This document shows, one piece after another, positions 8,803 to 17,660 of a stretch of 64,000 nt of DNA (the first letter of the stretch is position 1; each line of letters starts with the position of its first letter). Source of the DNA: Oleiphilus messinensis. Lineage in GTDB: Bacteria > Pseudomonadota > Gammaproteobacteria > Pseudomonadales > Oleiphilaceae. A model generated the notes under the pieces. The model was not told the DNA's origin, made no database searches, and saw only the letters and a program-made list of their open reading frames with translations. The position numbers and the translations under genes were made by a program. The DNA is taken from contig NZ_CP021425.1 in the NCBI RefSeq assembly GCF_002162375.1, forward strand, positions 6,079,276 to 6,143,275, written 5' to 3'.

Positions 8803-10473
8803 ATGGCAGCACAACCAACCGAACGAGATGCAATGAACTATGACCTGGTCATCGTCGGCGCTGGGCCTTCAGGCTTGTCCGCCGCTTGCCGCTTCAAACA
8901 ACTGGCAACTCAGGCCGGACTGGACTTTTCCGTCTGTGTGGTCGAAAAAGCAGCCGAAATTGGTGGCCACCAACTTTCTGGGGCGGTACTGCAACCCAGC
9001 GCATTAAACGAGCTTTTTCCTGATTGGGAAAACCGGGGCGCACCACTGAATACCCCCGTGTCTTCAGACGAATTCCATTATTTTGTTTCAGCGCATAAAA
9101 GCATCCGAATCCCCACCGGATTTTCCGAGCTGGTTAATCGTAATCACGGCAACTACGTTATCAGCATCGGCAATCTTTGCCGCTGGCTGGCAGAACAGGC
9201 CGAGGTATTGGGCGTTGAAATTTATCCCGGCTTCGCGGCATCAGAAGTCCTCTATGATGACAATGGTGCGGTGTGCGGTATCGCCACGGGCGATATGGGG
9301 GTAGATGCCCTCGGCCAGGCTAAAGACAGCTTTCAGCCTGGAGTTGAACTCCGTGCGAAATATACCCTGTTCTCGGAAGGCTGCAGGGGACATTTGGGTA
9401 AACAACTCATCGATCGTTTTGGTCTGGACGAGCATAGCGATACCCAACATTACGCTCTCGGCATTAAAGAAGTGTGGGATATCGACCCCGACAAACATCA
9501 TCCCGGAAAAGTCATCCACGCGTTCGGCTGGCCCCTGAAAGAGAATGGTGCAACTGGAGGTGCCTTCCTCTACCACAGTGAAAACAACCAGGTCGCTCTG
9601 GGGTTGATCACAGATTTGAACTACCGCAATCCTTACCTCAGCCCATTCGAGGAACTTCAGCGCTGGAAACAGCACCCCACCATCAAGCACTACCTGCAAG
9701 GCGGTAAACGAGTGGCTTATGGTGCTCGGGCATTGGGAAAGGGTGGTTTACAGGCTATTCCAGAGCTGAGTTTTCCCGGAGGTCTCCTGTCCGGATGTGA
9801 GGCGGGATTTATTAATTACCCCAAGATAAAAGGCAATCACACCGCAATGAAAACCGGCATGCTGGCCGCTGAATCGGTTTTCGATGCCCTGCGCAATGGC
9901 AGTCCCGGTCAGGAAACCCTGAAAAGCTACTGGCCCGCAATTAAAGCCTCCTGGGTGTATACAGAACTGAATCAGGCCAGAAATGTCGCACCGGCCATGC
10001 ATCGCTTCGGCATGTTTGGCGGCGCTACATTCACATTCCTTGAATTTGGATTACTCAAAGGGAAACTACCGTTCACCCTGAAAGACCCCAAACCCGACCA
10101 CGAATGCTTGAAGCCAGTAACTGAAGCAACGCCGATCCACTACCCGAGACCGGATCATACCATCAGTTTTGATAAATTGTCTTCGGTCTATTTGTCCAAC
10201 ACCAACCACGAAGAGGATCAACCCTGCCATCTCGTATTAAATGATCCTCACATTCCCGTAGAACATAACCTGAAATATTATGACGAACCGGCTCAACGCT
10301 ACTGCCCTGCAGGTGTTTATGAAATCATAGCCAGTGACGAAGGTCAGCCCCGCTTGCAAATCAACAGCCAAAACTGTGTGCATTGCAAAACCTGTGATAT
10401 CAAAGACCCCCGCCAGAATATCACGTGGGTCACACCTGAGGGCGGCGGCGGGCCAAACTACCCGAATATGTGA
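8803..10473 (+). CDS. Electron transfer flavoprotein-ubiquinone oxidoreductase (ETF-QO)
   Basis: A 556-residue protein that passes electrons from reduced ETF to ubiquinone, linking fatty-acid and amino-acid oxidation to the respiratory chain at the inner membrane. The FAD-binding motif is VGAGPSGL (residues 17-24). The C-terminal 4Fe-4S module carries CPAG followed by CVHCKTCDIKDP, and the protein ends in the family-typical GGGGPNYPNM. Length matches the family (about 550). The ATG at 8803 has GAGGAG 8 bases upstream. The ETF subunit genes are not adjacent. Confidence 0.95.
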   Translation: MAAQPTERDAMNYDLVIVGAGPSGLSAACRFKQLATQAGLDFSVCVVEKAAEIGGHQLSGAVLQPSALNELFPDWENRGAPLNTPVSSDEFHYFVSAHKSIRIPTGFSELVNRNHGNYVISIGNLCRWLAEQAEVLGVEIYPGFAASEVLYDDNGAVCGIATGDMGVDALGQAKDSFQPGVELRAKYTLFSEGCRGHLGKQLIDRFGLDEHSDTQHYALGIKEVWDIDPDKHHPGKVIHAFGWPLKENGATGGAFLYHSENNQVALGLITDLNYRNPYLSPFEELQRWKQHPTIKHYLQGGKRVAYGARALGKGGLQAIPELSFPGGLLSGCEAGFINYPKIKGNHTAMKTGMLAAESVFDALRNGSPGQETLKSYWPAIKASWVYTELNQARNVAPAMHRFGMFGGATFTFLEFGLLKGKLPFTLKDPKPDHECLKPVTEATPIHYPRPDHTISFDKLSSVYLSNTNHEEDQPCHLVLNDPHIPVEHNLKYYDEPAQRYCPAGVYEIIASDEGQPRLQINSQNCVHCKTCDIKDPRQNITWVTPEGGGGPNYPNM

Positions 10474-10484
10474 ATGCGAAGAAG

Positions 10485-10518
10485 ACCGGCGCTCATAACT
10501 CGTTTTTTTGAGCCCGGT
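10485..10518 (+). terminator. Hairpin downstream of ETF-QO gene
   Basis: ACCGG-C-GCTCA (10485-10495) pairs with TGAGCCCGGT (10509-10518) with one bulged C. The loop contains the only T run, so it is not a textbook intrinsic terminator. It may act as one or protect the 3' end. Confidence 0.35.
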
Positions 10519-10599
10519 TACGCAGTTAGACAATGGTCTAGCTTCTGCAGAAAACGATTGCACAGCTCGGTTAGTTGAGATAATTAGGAGGATTACGTT

Positions 10600-11250
10600 T
10601 TGTTCAGTAATTATCGGGTTGAGTTGTCCATGAGTTTGTCTGTTTTAAGCGTCTTTTTGCCGACCTTCTTTTTCGTCTCGATTACACCCGGAATGTGTAT
10701 GACCCTGGCATTAACTCTGGGGATGAGTATCGGTATTCGCCGAACCCTGTGGATGGTTGCCGGGGAGCTGGTTGGCGTGGGATTGGTCGCGTCACTCTCG
10801 GCCATTGGGGTTGCGGCGATCATGCTCCAATATCCAACGCTGTTTCTGGTGTTAAAGTACGGCGGCGGAGCCTATTTGATCTACCTCGGGATTCAGTTAT
10901 GGCTATCAAAGGGTAAAATGGCAATGAATCCTGAAGCGGAACAACGTACCTATCAATCTGCCGGAGCATTAGCCAGCCAGGGCTTTGTTACTGCGATTGC
11001 AAACCCCAAGGGATGGGCCTTTTTCATCGCGTTGTTGCCACCCTTTATCGATTACGAGCAAGCCATTGCATCGCAACTCATTGTCCTGATCGCCATTATC
11101 CTCACACTTGAGTTTATCTGCCTGCTGATTTACGCCGGCGGAGGGAAAACCCTCAGCCGTATTCTAGTGCGCACAGAGAACGTTAAAATCATCAATCGCA
11201 TTGCCGGTACGCTCATGACCGGCGTTGGAATCTGGTTAGCGCTGGGTTAA
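10600..11250 (+). CDS. LysE/RhtB family amino-acid exporter
   Basis: A 216-residue inner-membrane protein with about six hydrophobic segments and the family signature near the N-terminus (FFFVSITPGMCMTLALTLGMSIG), including the conserved P-G-P-like turn. LysE/RhtB/Rht-type carriers export amino acids or related metabolites; the substrate is unknown here. The start is ambiguous: TTG at 10600 has an excellent AGGAGGA 8 bases upstream (10586-10592), whereas the ATG at 10630 is 38 bases from that site, so the TTG start is preferred. It converges on the cupin gene. Confidence 0.88.
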   Translation: MFSNYRVELSMSLSVLSVFLPTFFFVSITPGMCMTLALTLGMSIGIRRTLWMVAGELVGVGLVASLSAIGVAAIMLQYPTLFLVLKYGGGAYLIYLGIQLWLSKGKMAMNPEAEQRTYQSAGALASQGFVTAIANPKGWAFFIALLPPFIDYEQAIASQLIVLIAIILTLEFICLLIYAGGGKTLSRILVRTENVKIINRIAGTLMTGVGIWLALG

Positions 11251-11270
11251 GTTTCCAGCGAAGTTAAGAA

Positions 11271-11687
11271 TCAGGGCACCAATACGCGCTCTGGCTCACC
11301 TTGGGGGTGTACGCGAAAGACCACAATGACAGCGCCTTCACTTTCGGTTCTGGCACTGTGGATTTGTTTCAGCGGTATTTTAATGGCTTCACCCGCTTTC
11401 GTGACGACATCCTCCTTGCCTTCCTGAACAAGAATCGCTTTACCCTGTAAAATATAGGCAAATTCCTCTCCGGGATGCCAATGTTTCGGCAGTGTGGAAT
11501 GGGGTGGAATATGAACCCGGCTGACAATAACTTCAGTCCCGGGTACACCTTCCAATACGGCAGACATCATATTTTCGAGTTTAACTTTTCCAGATTTCGC
11601 ACTGCTTTCCTTGGTTGCCGTCTCTGCAGCTGTAAAACCACACCACAACATTGCAACACAACTTGTCACCATCAATAGCTTTTTCAT
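11271..11687 (-). CDS. Secreted cupin-domain protein
   Basis: A 138-residue protein with a signal peptide (about 1-20, ending CGFTAA) and a single small cupin barrel. The first cupin motif carries the metal ligands in HWHPGEEFAYILQG (two His and a Glu), and the second motif has the His in LKQIHSARTE. Such periplasmic cupins are mostly of unknown substrate. It is convergent with the LysE gene 20 bases away. Function beyond metal-binding fold is not predictable. Confidence 0.82.
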   Translation of the reverse strand: MKKLLMVTSCVAMLWCGFTAAETATKESSAKSGKVKLENMMSAVLEGVPGTEVIVSRVHIPPHSTLPKHWHPGEEFAYILQGKAILVQEGKEDVVTKAGEAIKIPLKQIHSARTESEGAVIVVFRVHPQGEPERVLVP

Positions 11688-11926
11688 TACTGTTCAACCC
11701 TATTGCTTTTCATCTATTGTTACGTTCACTGCGTCTTTAAGTCAAAACGGCCCTTATTGCAAACTCATACACCCAACTTGAGCAGCATACGTAAGCTTAG
11801 CTAATTCATGGGTTAAAAGGTATTGTTTGTGCTTATGTAAAATTAATCGGATCATAGGGTTACATCAGCAAGGCTGACGAGATCAATGGTTCAATTGCGA
11901 TCTGGATGTTACTGGAGAAGAAAAGT

Positions 11927-12697
11927 ATGTCATTCGAATTTACAGACCTGGAACAGGCACAATCAACAAATGGCTTGTACATGACGGTTGTGCCAGGAAT
12001 ACCAAGCCCTTGGACAGAAGCGGCCAAAGGTATACTGCATATCAAGAACATATCCTGGTCTGCCATTCGTTTCGACGCCCGAGACAAGGCAATGCGAGCA
12101 TGGACACACTCACGAAGTGCGCCCACACTGATGAACGAGCACGACAGCCCACGATCGGATTGGCTGGAAATTCTGCACTTCGCCGAGTCCCACGCACCCG
12201 AGCCCGCGCTTCTGCCCGAAGAACCGGCATTGCAGCAACAGGCATTGGAACTTTGTAAACTGATTTGTGCAGAATCAGGACTCGGATGGAATCGCCGTTT
12301 GCACGGTGTTCACAGTGGTTTAACAGGAGAAGGTGGGTTCCCGGAACCCATTGCAGCCTACCTGGGATCAAAATACGGCTATGATCCCGAAGCAGGTGCA
12401 ACCTACAGTCAACAAGTGGCTGATCAATTGAGTCAGTTAGCTACCGTGTTACAACAGCAACGCTCACTGGGTCAGCCTTTCTACCTCGGTAACCGTTTAA
12501 CGGCAGTGGACATTTACAGTGCCACCTTCATGGCCATGTTCAAGCCACTTCCGCCAACCGAGTGCCCCATGCTCGACCTGATCCGTTCCGCTTTCGAATC
12601 CGTGGATGACCGGATTCAGCAAGCACTTGACCCAATTTTGCTGGAACATCGTGACTTTATCTACCGTGAATACCTGGAGCTCCCGCTCAAGCTCTGA
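11927..12697 (+). CDS. Glutathione S-transferase-like protein
   Basis: A 256-residue protein. The first 90 residues fit a thioredoxin-like GST N-terminal domain (MTVVPGIPSPWTEAAKGIL and later APTLMNEHDSPRSDWLEIL), and the rest is helical with the C-terminal GST feature YLGNRLTAVDIYSATFMA. The usual N-terminal Ser/Tyr/Cys catalytic residue is not obvious. I prefer the ATG at 11927, with GGAGAAG 6 bases upstream, over the in-frame ATG at 11906. It is a single gene with 239 bases of upstream DNA containing no other gene. Confidence 0.72.
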   Translation: MSFEFTDLEQAQSTNGLYMTVVPGIPSPWTEAAKGILHIKNISWSAIRFDARDKAMRAWTHSRSAPTLMNEHDSPRSDWLEILHFAESHAPEPALLPEEPALQQQALELCKLICAESGLGWNRRLHGVHSGLTGEGGFPEPIAAYLGSKYGYDPEAGATYSQQVADQLSQLATVLQQQRSLGQPFYLGNRLTAVDIYSATFMAMFKPLPPTECPMLDLIRSAFESVDDRIQQALDPILLEHRDFIYREYLELPLKL

Positions 12698-12747
12698 GAC
12701 TACCGGGATTGTCGACCTCCAACTGTCAATAGCCCCATGCGAACACA

Positions 12748-12769
12748 AACCCGCCATACTGGGCGGGTT
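12748..12769. terminator. Perfect 8-bp hairpin between GST-like and YHYH genes
   Basis: AACCCGCC and GGCGGGTT enclose a 6-base loop (12756-12761). It lies 50 bases after the stop of the GST-like gene and is GC-rich like an intrinsic terminator, but no T run follows on the plus strand. Confidence 0.45.
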
Positions 12770-12943
12770 ACACGTCGGGGCTGTAATCCATATTGTTCTA
12801 AACTGCCAGCCACTTTTTGTCCAATGACAGGGCCTGGAGCTGGATGTTGATATAGTCCCGAACTTCAGCAATTCCTACGCTATTTGCTATGCTGAACTTT
12901 AGGCACCTGAACGGACATCCACCCACCCGGAGCATACTGCGCG

Positions 12944-14767
12944 ATGAACAAATTAGCTTTAGCCTCTGCACTCACGGCACTTACCGCCAGTTTTGGCTCT
13001 ACTACGTGGGCGGATTGTTCCGCACGAGAGTTTGACGCTGATGAAAATAATGTGATCAACGCTTATGTTGCTTTCTACGGACGGGTTCCCGATACCGGCG
13101 GGCTCGCATTCTGGACTCAGGAACTGGCCGGTGCCGGGGGAGACTTAAGCGCAATCATGGCCGCGTTTGGCACATCGGAGGAGTTTACAGAGCGATTTGG
13201 CACACTCAGTAACGCTGAATTGGTTAATAATCTGTACCAGCAACTTTTCAGTCGTGATGCAGACAGTGGCGGACTCACCTTCTATACGGAATTGCTGGAC
13301 AACAATCAGCTGACACTGCAGGAAATTGCGCTGGAAATCCTGTTCGGGGCCAGAGCTGAAGACGCAGACAATATCGACAACCGGCGTCTAGTGGGACAGC
13401 ACTACGTCACCCGTGCCGAAAACACCGGAGACGAACTTGATGCCGATGCGATGGCCACCATTATCACGAGTATATCCGATAACACTGACACGGCTAACCT
13501 CGCCTGTGACAACATTGATGTCGCTTTTGAAGAACTGGATAATGGCTCCGGTGAAGCGATAACAGCGTTATCCGATGTCTGGATCATCAATGATTCCAAC
13601 CTGCGCTCAACCTATCTGGTGGATGACAGCGGCCAACAAATACTGGTCAATATCGAAAGCGTCGAGAGCACCACCATCAACAATCAAAGCTACGCCAAGG
13701 TGTCCACATCCGGTATCCCGAACTACCTCACTACCCTGACTCAGGAAAACATCGATACCTTGAATGCCCGGCCCAAAGCGAGTTCGGATTTTGTATCCGG
13801 TGCTACCACTGCCGAAGCCGGTGACGTGATCGAATTTGGCGCAGACATAGGTTATCGCAGTCAATCCAATGAAGGGAGCTGTGCTCAAAACGCGGGATAT
13901 GGTTACTGGCCGCCGGGCCCGGTTTGTCCATCGGATCAGAACAAAACGGGGTATTTCCCGACCCAACCAACCCCCGCCAGCAGTGACTGTGACAACGGAT
14001 TAAGCGCGATCGGATATGGCATTAACGGCACTTCAATTTACAACTGGGGTGATGGCCAATCCTATAACAGCGAAGGGGTATGGCAAACCCTGGCTCCCTT
14101 TGCCGAAGTGTACGATGTCGATATCTGCGGTGGCCATGCCGCACAGGGGGACTATCACCATCATTTTTATTCCGCGTGCTGGGCGGAAACCGCAGGGGAA
14201 ACCCGAACAGGGCACTCCCCGGTTTATGGCTTTGCTGCAGATGGGTACCCGGTTTACGGCCCCTGGCATGACAGCAATGTCACTGCCAAAAGTTGCTGGC
14301 AAAAACGTGACTACAGCGCAAGTTCACCAACCGGCTGCGGTGTAGAGGGGGAACGCAGCTGTCTGCTGGTAGACAGCTATGACACAACCCAAGGCACCAC
14401 CGCCGCCAGTCAAAACGGACCAAGCACCTCTGGCACCTACAATAGTTTATCCGGAAATGATTTTGCCACGGTTGCAGGCTTCTTTTTCGAAGACTATTAC
14501 TTCGACACAGCCTGTACCAGTCAGGGTGAAGCGTATCTGGATCAATACAATGGCCATGACCACGACGGACTGGGCTACCACTACCATCTCACGGTAGCAG
14601 GCCCCGATGATTTGACACCAGCCTTCCCGTTCACCTTCGGCCCACGATACCGTGGCCAATTACAGGACAATGCCATCGCCTCATGCTCAACCGGTCAACC
14701 CGGAGGCACTCCTGGCGGAAATGGCGGCAACCAGCCACCAGATGGTCAACGGCCTCCACAAAGGTAG
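12944..14767 (+). CDS. Secreted DUF4214-YHYH domain protein
   Basis: A 607-residue exported protein. Residues 1-23 are a signal peptide (cleavage near TTWA-DC). Residues about 35-135 contain two DUF4214-like repeats (VAFYGRVPDTGGLAFWTQEL, then LYQQLFSRDADSGGLTFYTELL). After a linker comes a Cys- and Tyr-rich YHYH domain with HGH and HHH clusters and the name-giving YHYH near residue 545. The last 25 residues are a Gly/Pro/Gln-rich tail. YHYH proteins are poorly characterised; the His clusters suggest metal binding (inference). The start ATG lies just after a GGAGCATACTGCGCG leader. Confidence 0.85.
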   Translation: MNKLALASALTALTASFGSTTWADCSAREFDADENNVINAYVAFYGRVPDTGGLAFWTQELAGAGGDLSAIMAAFGTSEEFTERFGTLSNAELVNNLYQQLFSRDADSGGLTFYTELLDNNQLTLQEIALEILFGARAEDADNIDNRRLVGQHYVTRAENTGDELDADAMATIITSISDNTDTANLACDNIDVAFEELDNGSGEAITALSDVWIINDSNLRSTYLVDDSGQQILVNIESVESTTINNQSYAKVSTSGIPNYLTTLTQENIDTLNARPKASSDFVSGATTAEAGDVIEFGADIGYRSQSNEGSCAQNAGYGYWPPGPVCPSDQNKTGYFPTQPTPASSDCDNGLSAIGYGINGTSIYNWGDGQSYNSEGVWQTLAPFAEVYDVDICGGHAAQGDYHHHFYSACWAETAGETRTGHSPVYGFAADGYPVYGPWHDSNVTAKSCWQKRDYSASSPTGCGVEGERSCLLVDSYDTTQGTTAASQNGPSTSGTYNSLSGNDFATVAGFFFEDYYFDTACTSQGEAYLDQYNGHDHDGLGYHYHLTVAGPDDLTPAFPFTFGPRYRGQLQDNAIASCSTGQPGGTPGGNGGNQPPDGQRPPQR

Positions 14768-14895
14768 TGGGGGAAAGCAACGGGCTATCTTGAATAGGAT
14801 GGTTAAGAGTGGAACTTTCTGGGATGAGGATATGGCTGAGGGCTTAATTTGGCCACAGAATCACTTGATAACATTTGTTGATTTTAGCGATATTT

Positions 14896-15159
14896 TTAAT
14901 AATGATACCGACAAGATATGATTGTTAAGGCTTTATCTTCAACGACATATACCAACCTGTTAGTCTCATCAATTCGACGAGACCAAAAACCAGACAAATT
15001 TTCTTTAAGCGGTTCTGGTTTACCAATACCTTCGAAGGGTGAACGCTTTGTATCCGAGATTAGTTTATTAATGCGCTTCAATGTCTTCTTATCTTGCCCT
15101 TGCCAAAACAAATAATCATCCCAGACTTCGTCAGTCCAACAGAGCAACCGGCTACTCAT
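14896..15159 (-). CDS. yoeB: YoeB-family mRNA interferase toxin
   Basis: An 87-residue RelE-superfamily ribosome-dependent endoribonuclease. The catalytic set is visible: Glu in GKPEPLK, Arg in ETNRLVY and the C-terminal His-Tyr of CRYHY. Length matches YoeB (84). The ATG at 15159 overlaps the end of the antitoxin gene by 8 bases, so the pair is translationally coupled. A TTG one codon upstream is also in frame but less likely. It belongs to the accessory island and may stabilise it. Confidence 0.93.
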   Translation of the reverse strand: MSSRLLCWTDEVWDDYLFWQGQDKKTLKRINKLISDTKRSPFEGIGKPEPLKENLSGFWSRRIDETNRLVYVVEDKALTIISCRYHY

Positions 15160-15406
15160 CAATTAAATCTCTTTCGGTCGTCTTGCCATTTTTATATTGC
15201 TCAATGGACTTTCGTAAATGCTCCACGTTAGCCGGGGATTTTAAAAGATGAACCGTTTCCATCAGGCTATTGTAATAATCAAGTGACATCACCACCGCAT
15301 CTTCAGAATCACGACGTGTGATAACCGTTGTATCAGCATCGTTAACAACAGAATCAAGAACGGCTTTCAAACCATTTCTGGCTTCTGTAAAAGACACCAC
15401 TTTCAT
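15152..15406 (-). CDS. yefM: YefM/Phd-family antitoxin
   Basis: An 84-residue antitoxin beginning MKVVSFTEARNGLKAVLDSV, a typical YefM N-terminal DNA-binding domain, with an acidic, flexible C-terminus (EQYKNGKTTERDLIDE) that binds the toxin. The start at 15406 has GGAGAAG 4-8 bases upstream; a longer reading from 15427 would put the ribosome site inside the gene. Upstream lie two TGTACA hexamers, the sequence recognised by E. coli YefM, so autoregulation is expected. Confidence 0.92.
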   Translation of the reverse strand: MKVVSFTEARNGLKAVLDSVVNDADTTVITRRDSEDAVVMSLDYYNSLMETVHLLKSPANVEHLRKSIEQYKNGKTTERDLIDE

Positions 15407-15419
15407 AATCTTCTCCGAC

Positions 15420-15467
15420 ATGTACAACTAATTGCACAACTGTAACTCAAGCCTTGTTTATGTACAA
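15420..15467 (-). promoter_or_regulatory. yefM-yoeB promoter/operator with two TGTACA hexamers
   Basis: TGTACA occurs at 15421-15426 and 15461-15466. E. coli YefM binds palindromes centred on this hexamer (established). On the minus strand TTGTAC, a 17-base spacer and TACAGT form a plausible promoter whose -35 box overlaps the distal hexamer. Confidence 0.6.
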
Positions 15468-15479
15468 TATATGGGACGT

Positions 15480-15533
15480 GTATTTTTGCTGCTGGCCAAG
15501 TTATTGGAACGTACGGATGGGTGTCTTGGTTAT
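15480..15533 (+). repeat. Right-end copy of the island repeat (degenerate)
   Basis: The segment ends in ATGGGTGTCTTGGTTAT (15517-15533), identical to the right ends at 21353 and 22216, and is preceded by a shortened version of the conserved GTTGATTGGAAC region. No left end (AAACAAGACACCC) is found, so the copy is truncated. Confidence 0.75.
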
Positions 15534-15538
15534 TATTG

Positions 15539-15746
15539 GGTTTCTGGACTGGCCCAGTGTCGAAGTCTGTTTCCAACATAAGCACCGCGTATAACCCACC
15601 ATCCTGAACCACTACCGAATAGACTCGGGGGCACTTTGCGCTCGGAATTTGCGATTTTCACCCCTTCCAGTTCCATTCCTGACACCGTACAACCATAGTT
15701 TTCGATTTGACCCACAAAATGCGCCTGATCTGTGCTTTGTGATACA
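15539..15746 (+). pseudogene. Remnant of a second RAYT transposase: C-terminal codons plus 3' flank
   Basis: This stretch aligns with 20635-20845, the 3' end of the RAYT gene and its flank, at roughly 75-80% identity by eye. In the corresponding frame it encodes GLAQCRSLFPT and a stop, against GLAQCRSLFST and a stop in the intact gene. It directly abuts the repeat right end at 15533, so the rest of the transposase gene has been deleted. Confidence 0.75.
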
Positions 15747-15748
15747 CT

Positions 15749-16042
15749 GTGTTCCGAAAGCTGTCGTTTGGAATTTACAGGTGGCTGTCTCGATTATTGG
15801 CTAGTCCACTTAACGCAAATATTCCTAATTCTCTCCACCGAAGATTCAAGGCTAAGTGCGCTGAGGAAGGGGCATCCATGTCCGATTTAATTGAAAAATG
15901 GATTAATGAGTATATGAGTAAACATGGACCGATGAGAATGTTCCTCCCCAACGATCCATTAGTCGTATTAATTACAAGCTTTGGTCAATGGAGTATCAGA
16001 ACTATCCAAATCAATATCAATATTGGTAGCAGAGCTAGATAG
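15749..16042 (+). pseudogene. Ribbon-helix-helix (CopG/ParG-like) protein, probably a remnant
   Basis: Within this 97-codon frame, residues 22-56 (NANIPNSLHRRFKAKC, AEEGASMSDLIEKWINEYM) match a ribbon-helix-helix DNA-binding domain as in plasmid partition or antitoxin proteins. The residues before it look like read-through from repeat DNA, and the last 25 codons overlap the convergent LamG gene, so both ends appear replaced. I treat it as a broken or heavily altered small regulator; an intact short gene is possible. Confidence 0.42.
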
Positions 16043-17104
16043 ACGTTTTTCACCCAAATAGACAATATCGAGTCCAAGCAAGATCAGCTCGGTAGAGCCA
16101 TCTAAAAAGACAACTGTTGTTTCCTGGTTCAACCCCATGAACGTAGCAACTGCAGTACTTCCATCATAAATCTTAATTTCTGTTCCAGAAGCTGAAAATG
16201 TGTAGTCCGATAAATTCTTTGGCAACTCTAACCGTTCAATATTTGCATCAAGCTCCAACTGTGGGGTGCCTGCAACCATAACGGTTTCACTACCTGATGA
16301 GCCAAATATCTTGGCGCTGCTAAGAGCATAATATTTAGCATTCTCACCAAGAAACATGTTGCCTGATGAATTGCTATCTTGAGTAAAACCTTCACCTAAT
16401 GTAACACAAGATTCTGACACAACATTTTCGTTGAAGAGTTGCTCTATCTCTGATTCTGATAAAGCCCTGTTGTAGATTCGAATATCATCAACAGTGCCAA
16501 CCATGTAGTGGTTATCACTAGCAACTGGGTAGCCTACCGTTAATGGCGTTGTTGCAACAACATTAATTAAACCACTCCATGCTTCAGTATTTTTTAGTTG
16601 CCCATCAATATAAATTTTTTGATTGGAACCATCATATGTTCCTACCACATGATACCATTCACTCGCTGCTGGTTTTACATTTGAGGACACTAATCTGAAG
16701 CCACTTGAGTACATCTGAAACATAAAGTTATCGTTTTGATCAAATTGAAGTCCATAAGAAGTATTACCTTTCATAAACATATTTTCGAAGGTACTAGGGT
16801 TTCCTGTTGTGTGTTTTACCCAAGCACTCAAAGTAATGCTAGTTGATATATCCAGGAATGTTCCGGTGCCAAGGTCTAAATAGCTACTTCCATCAAAGTT
16901 ATAAGCTTGGTTCGAATTTCCAAATCTATCTGACGTTAAAACAGCTCCATGCACTATTCCTATGTTCCCGTTCCCGCTACTATCATTTGCATCACCATTA
17001 AAAAGCCATTCACCAACTAGCCCATCTCTTGGTACTTCAGCATAAGCCTGCCCCATTCCGAATAAGAAAAACAATTTAAGTAAATGGCTCAATAACCTAT
17101 TCAT
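15968..17104 (-). CDS. Secreted LamG-domain (concanavalin-type) protein
   Basis: A 378-residue exported protein with a signal peptide (about 1-22, FFLFGMGQAYA). Residues about 28-225 form a laminin-G-like/concanavalin lectin domain beginning DGLVGEWLFNGDANDSSGNGN and including the typical AWVKHTTGNP and WYHVVGTYDGSNQKIYIDGQL motifs and a closing DDIRIYNRALSESEIEQL. The remainder is a beta-rich unknown domain. The start at 17104 has AAGGGA 6 bases upstream. Such domains often bind carbohydrates. It is AT-rich relative to flanking core genes and sits between two repeat copies. Confidence 0.85.
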   Translation of the reverse strand: MNRLLSHLLKLFFLFGMGQAYAEVPRDGLVGEWLFNGDANDSSGNGNIGIVHGAVLTSDRFGNSNQAYNFDGSSYLDLGTGTFLDISTSITLSAWVKHTTGNPSTFENMFMKGNTSYGLQFDQNDNFMFQMYSSGFRLVSSNVKPAASEWYHVVGTYDGSNQKIYIDGQLKNTEAWSGLINVVATTPLTVGYPVASDNHYMVGTVDDIRIYNRALSESEIEQLFNENVVSESCVTLGEGFTQDSNSSGNMFLGENAKYYALSSAKIFGSSGSETVMVAGTPQLELDANIERLELPKNLSDYTFSASGTEIKIYDGSTAVATFMGLNQETTVVFLDGSTELILLGLDIVYLGEKRLSSSATNIDIDLDSSDTPLTKACN

Positions 17105-17171
17105 ACACATCCCTTTTTTAAAATTAACATCATCATCCGAATTATAGACTACTTTTTTTCTAGCTCACGAT

Positions 17172-17190
17172 AAACAAGACACCCACTCGA
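17172..17190 (+). repeat. Left-end copy of the island repeat (b)
   Basis: AAACAAGACACCCACTCGA, identical to the copies at 19363, 19606 and 22078. Homology to the rest of the repeat is not seen after it. It lies between the LamG gene and the small membrane protein gene. Confidence 0.85.
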
Positions 17191-17226
17191 AATACGATTT
17201 TGAAGACCAATCTCAACTATCAATTT

Positions 17227-17508
17227 TTAGTATGAATATGGAGACCATTTTTTAGGCCCTTTACCCTTTATCGCAACATACGACATTGGCCAGAACAAAA
17301 AAACTGACAAACACACCCTGAGCACATTGCCAAAAGAGAGTCCAGCTCCTGAGGCCTCATGAATTAATTTGTGAAATGATTCAGCAAACAGAATTAAGCA
17401 CCCGAAAGTCATTATGATGGCACCAATTCGTAAAAGGGCATTCACTTTTTTTTCTGTAAAGAATATTTCTTCAATGTCCCTGATCTTTAAATTTCCGATA
17501 TTTTTCAT
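17227..17508 (-). CDS. Small membrane protein of unknown function
   Basis: A 93-residue protein with an N-terminal soluble part of about 25 residues and two hydrophobic segments (about 28-46 and 60-80), ending in a basic tail. I do not recognise a family. The ATG at 17508 has AGGGA at good spacing, the same leader pattern as the neighbouring LamG gene. It is a single-gene unit between repeat copies b and c. Confidence 0.55.
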   Translation of the reverse strand: MKNIGNLKIRDIEEIFFTEKKVNALLRIGAIIMTFGCLILFAESFHKLIHEASGAGLSFGNVLRVCLSVFLFWPMSYVAIKGKGPKKWSPYSY

Positions 17509-17543
17509 ATCCATCCCTGTTTAATAATTCATCGCGAGGTTTT

Positions 17544-17565
17544 AGAAAAAGCCTATCTAATAGGC
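17544..17565 (-). terminator. Intrinsic terminator on the minus strand with no gene upstream
   Basis: GCCTAT and ATAGGC (17551-17565) form a 6-bp stem with a 3-base loop, followed on the minus strand by five T residues. No intact minus-strand gene precedes it, so it may be the tail of a gene lost by rearrangement. Confidence 0.55.
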
Positions 17566-17660
17566 ACTGCGCATTACTTCAATCTCATCAGTATTGGTCA
17601 TGGTTGCCTTTGCGCGCAAGCAACTGACTGTGACAATTAAATATTTTAATTAAACAGGGT

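Noticed and set aside
14652-14921. Plus-strand frame overlapping the end of the YHYH gene and running to 14921
   Set aside because: Its 5' half is a shadow of the YHYH gene, and the downstream part has no start or ribosome site; it could be a gene remnant but cannot be supported.
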